6,788 nucleotides of DNA, from the NCBI GenBank assembly GCA_019236545.1, contig JAFAIV010000089.1:1-6788 (forward strand), in the 5' to 3' direction. A program made the translations under genes and the position numbers. Shown here one piece after another: positions 4,476-6,788 of this stretch. This stretch comes from Actinomycetota bacterium (lineage in GTDB: Bacteria; Actinomycetota; Thermoleophilia; Gaiellales; Gaiellaceae). How positions within the stretch are numbered: position 1 is the stretch's first letter; each line of letters opens with the position of its first letter. Below the pieces are notes generated by a model that did no database searches, was not told the origin of the DNA, and saw only the letters and a program-made list of their open reading frames with translations.

Positions 4476-6788
4476 TCAGCGGTGCGAGCCGAACTGGATC
4501 ACCTGCTGGAAGGTGGGCCGGTTCGTCCACTGCATCGTGTCGGGGATGAAGCCCGAGAAGTGGATCCGCTCGGCGGTCGCGTCGGAGCGCCACGCCGACG
4601 GGTCGGCGCCCTGCGCCGCCTGGAGGGCGTTGCCCGCGGCGTCGAGGGACTGCCAGAGCGAGGTCGCGCAGGCGGTCACGTCGCCGTTGCCGCAGTAGCG
4701 GGTCGAGAACGCGCCGACGACCTTGCCGCCGAGGAGGTCGCGGAGGTCCTTGTCGACGTAGCCGTACCAGCCGCTCCCGTACGAGCTGCCGCCGGGGTTC
4801 GCGCCGTTGTCGACGCCCATGATCCCGGCGAGGTCGCTCGTCAGCGGGCCGAGGACGGGCTGCAGCACCGCCGTCGCGAGCTTCGGCCACCAGGCGTCCA
4901 TGATCGCGGCGCCGGCCGCGTCGATCTTCCCGTCGTGGTTGGCGTCGAGCCGGCTGCCGTCCCACTGACGGAGGAGCGACAGCATCTGGCCGTCGCGCGC
5001 GCTCGGCGCGCTCGCGTGCGCGAGGACGTTCGCCAGCACGGGGACGAGCGTCTGCCGGAGGTCGCGCGTCGCCGCGGCGTTCATCGCCCGGACGACGGCC
5101 GCCGGTGTCAGCTTCCCGCCCTGGCGCCCGAGCTCCTCGTTCAGCAGCTGGACGCGGTGGACGCTGCCGTAGGAGAAGTCGTCGTCGGCGGCGGCGAAGC
5201 CGGTGGCGGGCTTGTTGTTCCAGTTGACGATCTGGCCGGACGTCGGGTCGATCGCGTGCGGGTGCGCGAGCGGGGCGAGCCAGCCGCGCCACTCGTCGCT
5301 CCCGTTCCCGTTCGTCGGCAGGCCGGGGTTCACGCCCGGAGCGCGCAGCGGGAGGCGGCCGCTCGAGTAGACGGCGATGTGCTTCGAGTCGGCGTAGAAC
5401 CAGTTGAACGTCAGCTCGAAGCCGCTCATCGCCTGGACGAAGTCCTGCGGGGAGTGGATCGCGCCGGTCGAGAGCTTCTGGAACGCGAGCGCCGAGAGCA
5501 GCTCGCGCCCGCGCGTCGAGCGGTCGAGGGCGATCGCGACCTTCTTGCCGCCGCTCGTTGCGTAGCCGACGACCGGCCCGTGGACGGTCGTGCGGTAGGT
5601 GAGCTCCGTGTCCGCCGCGCCTGCGAGGCCCTTGAGCGTCCCGGCGTCGAACGAGCCCATCGCGAGGCACTGGCCCTTGTAGAGGTAGTGGACGTCGTCG
5701 CCGCCGCACAGCGTCTCCGCGAACTCGTCGGCGACGTCGCTGCTGGCGGAGGTCGCGCTCCACGCGTAGTCGGGGCCGCGGCCGATCTGGATGTAGAAGC
5801 CGAGCCCGGGGAAGGTGACGCCGCGCGCGTCGAGCCCGCCGCCGTGCAAGTCCTCCTCCATCAGGATCTCGGGCGAGAAGTAGCCGACCTGCGGGCCGGC
5901 GACGAAGATCGGGTGGCCGTTCGCGCTGCGGCTCGCGGCGACGAGGAGCGCATTCGACATCAGCCGCCGCTGCTGCGTGACACCGCCCGGCCCGGCGGCG
6001 ACGAAGCTGCCCGGGTCGAGCGCGACGTTGCCCGGGCCGATCCCGGTCGGGCCGCTCTCGTACGGGAAGCTCGCGGCGACGGTGACGGGCGCCGAGGGGT
6101 CGAGCTGCTCGCGGAGGTCGTTCCAGACCGCGAGCCCCTTCGTCGCGCCGAGCCGCTGCTGGAGACCGGCGAGGAGCTCGGCGCTCTGGGCTTCATGGCC
6201 GCCGCCCGCGCCGAAGACGGCGCCGATCAGCGTCCCGATCGCGATCACGTCGTTGCGCGTGAACGGCGCGACATACCCGCCCTGCGACACGAGGTACGCG
6301 TTGATCCCGGCGATATAGGCGTCGACGTCCTTCAGGAGCTGCCGCCCGGCCGCCGTCTTCTCGGCGAGCGCGACCTGCTGCGACAGGACAGCCTCCGTCT
6401 GCGCGCTCGGCACGAACGGCCGCCCGGAGAGCGCGACGCCGAACGCGTCGTAGCCGGGGACGTCGAGCGCGGAGATCCGGCCGGCGCTGCGGAGGAGCTG
6501 GAGGTCGAGGCCGCGGTCCTCGGCGGTCGCCCAGCCCGCGCCGAACTCCGTGTTCGCGCGCGTCGTCCCATAGATGTGCGGGACGTCCCACATGTCGCGG
6601 TCGATCGTCACGCCCGGCTTCGGCAGCTCCACGCGTACCGGCTTCACGCCGCCGAGCCCGAGCGTCTCCGGCTTGTAGAAGCGCGTGAGGTCGGTCGCGG
6701 TCACGTTGCCCCGCAGATCCGTCAGCCCGTCGTAGAGGGGGATCTGGTCCTTGAGCGACGGCCCGTCCTGCGCCTGGCCGGGCGGGAG
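4476..6788 (-). CDS. Penicillin acylase family Ntn hydrolase, N-terminus cut by the window edge
   Basis: Enzymes of this family hydrolyse amide bonds of penicillin G, N-acyl homoserine lactones or related acyl amides after self-cleavage into alpha and beta chains. The frame is open to the right edge, giving 770 visible residues; the GTG at 6702-6704 is probably not the start because the 28 residues before it (LPPGQAQDG..., DQIPLYDGL) look like family sequence. Numbering from the edge: alpha chain to about 235, with GAGWATAEDRGLDLQLLRSAGR; spacer to 277; beta-chain nucleophile S278 in SNALLV. Q300 (beta position 23), N462 (FNWFYAD) and R482 match penicillin G acylase Gln23, Asn241 and Arg263; D351 and D354 match its calcium ligands Asp73 and Asp76. 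Close pairs C361/C374 and C699/C707 suggest disulfides, hence export; the signal peptide would lie outside. A calcium-loop-like DANHDGKID occurs at 615-623. The C-terminus (RPTFQQVIQF) is intact. The natural substrate cannot be read from the sequence. Confidence 0.94.
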   Translation of the reverse strand, partial: LPPGQAQDGPSLKDQIPLYDGLTDLRGNVTATDLTRFYKPETLGLGGVKPVRVELPKPGVTIDRDMWDVPHIYGTTRANTEFGAGWATAEDRGLDLQLLRSAGRISALDVPGYDAFGVALSGRPFVPSAQTEAVLSQQVALAEKTAAGRQLLKDVDAYIAGINAYLVSQGGYVAPFTRNDVIAIGTLIGAVFGAGGGHEAQSAELLAGLQQRLGATKGLAVWNDLREQLDPSAPVTVAASFPYESGPTGIGPGNVALDPGSFVAAGPGGVTQQRRLMSNALLVAASRSANGHPIFVAGPQVGYFSPEILMEEDLHGGGLDARGVTFPGLGFYIQIGRGPDYAWSATSASSDVADEFAETLCGGDDVHYLYKGQCLAMGSFDAGTLKGLAGAADTELTYRTTVHGPVVGYATSGGKKVAIALDRSTRGRELLSALAFQKLSTGAIHSPQDFVQAMSGFELTFNWFYADSKHIAVYSSGRLPLRAPGVNPGLPTNGNGSDEWRGWLAPLAHPHAIDPTSGQIVNWNNKPATGFAAADDDFSYGSVHRVQLLNEELGRQGGKLTPAAVVRAMNAAATRDLRQTLVPVLANVLAHASAPSARDGQMLSLLRQWDGSRLDANHDGKIDAAGAAIMDAWWPKLATAVLQPVLGPLTSDLAGIMGVDNGANPGGSSYGSGWYGYVDKDLRDLLGGKVVGAFSTRYCGNGDVTACATSLWQSLDAAGNALQAAQGADPSAWRSDATAERIHFSGFIPDTMQWTNRPTFQQVIQFGSHR
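4920..4946 (-). other. EF-hand-like calcium loop within the acylase beta chain
   Basis: Codes for DANHDGKID, fitting D-x-N-x-D-G-x-I-D, the first nine positions of an EF-hand or dockerin loop; position 12 is Gly where Glu is usual. E. coli penicillin G acylase has a short stretch without this pattern at the equivalent place, between WDG and the helix AILNAW. Calcium binding here is inference from the motif alone. Confidence 0.55.
5955..5960 (-). other. Predicted autoproteolytic cleavage site of the acylase (Met-Ser)
   Basis: Codons for Met (5958-5960) and Ser (5955-5957). Self-cleavage before this Ser would expose it as the N-terminal nucleophile of the beta chain. Assigned because the next residues line up with penicillin G acylase beta chain (SN at 1-2, GPQ at 21-23). 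Many relatives have Gly before the Ser; here it is Met. Confidence 0.75.

Noticed and set aside
2922..4549. Plus-strand open frames opposite serA and the aminotransferase
   Set aside because: The products are Arg/Ala/Ser-rich with no recognisable motifs, and the opposite strand encodes well-conserved enzymes.
4471..5763. Minus-strand open frame of 430 codons inside the acylase gene
   Set aside because: It is a shifted frame of the acylase with an Arg-rich, non-homologous product, while the true frame has clear family motifs throughout.
6702..6704. GTG as the start of the acylase
   Set aside because: The frame is open to the window edge and the 28 upstream codons encode family-like sequence (LPPGQ..., DQIPLYDGL), so the true start lies outside.
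1..6788. Search for CRISPR repeats, tRNA or rRNA genes, transposase genes and riboswitch-like leaders
   Set aside because: Nothing recognisable was found; nearly all of the window is coding and every gap is shorter than 100 bp.

Overview
This window is very GC-rich, with strong G/C preference at third codon positions and GTG as well as ATG starts. That base use, the long SerA with an ASB-like plus ACT tail, and actinobacterial-looking versions of most proteins suggest a high-GC Actinomycetota. A Thermoleophilia-like (Gaiellales/Solirubrobacterales) lineage is my best guess, but it is inference from style and not shown by a marker gene.

Layout, left to right. (1) Positions 1-750, minus strand: branched-chain amino acid aminotransferase IlvE, cut at its C-terminus by the left edge. 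(2) A 47-bp gap holding a perfect 16-bp palindrome just before the ilvE ribosome binding site. (3) 798-1274, minus: a stand-alone YbaK/ProX-type aminoacyl-tRNA deacylase, probably with a GTG start and possibly leaderless. (4) 1275-1356: a divergent intergenic region with a 17-bp interrupted palindrome. (5) 1357-1692, plus: a 111-residue uncharacterised protein with a Cys-x-Cys-x4-Cys-x-His cluster. (6) 1689-3272, minus: D-3-phosphoglycerate dehydrogenase SerA, convergent with gene 5 so that the two stop codons overlap inside a palindrome. (7) 3269-4417, minus: a class V (fold type I) aminotransferase of the serine/alanine-glyoxylate type, overlapping serA by 4 bp. (8) A 58-bp gap with a GC-rich inverted repeat. 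(9) 4476-6788, minus: a penicillin-acylase-family Ntn hydrolase running off the right edge, so its start and any signal peptide are outside the window.

Functionally most of the window is amino-acid metabolism. The class V aminotransferase and SerA are translationally coupled and could make phosphoserine (or exchange serine and glyoxylate) starting from 3-phosphoglycerate. SerA keeps the catalytic triad and the serine-binding residues of its ACT domain, so feedback inhibition by L-serine is likely. YbaK (tRNA quality control) and IlvE (last step of Leu/Ile/Val synthesis) probably share a transcript. The acylase is likely exported and hydrolyses an amide of unknown identity; its link to the serine genes may be only position.

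I see no mobile element, CRISPR array, tRNA or rRNA, and no clearly novel multi-gene system. The points most worth a second look are the use of a glyoxylate-type aminotransferase next to serA, the small Cys-cluster protein, the palindrome before ilvE and the possible leaderless start of ybaK.
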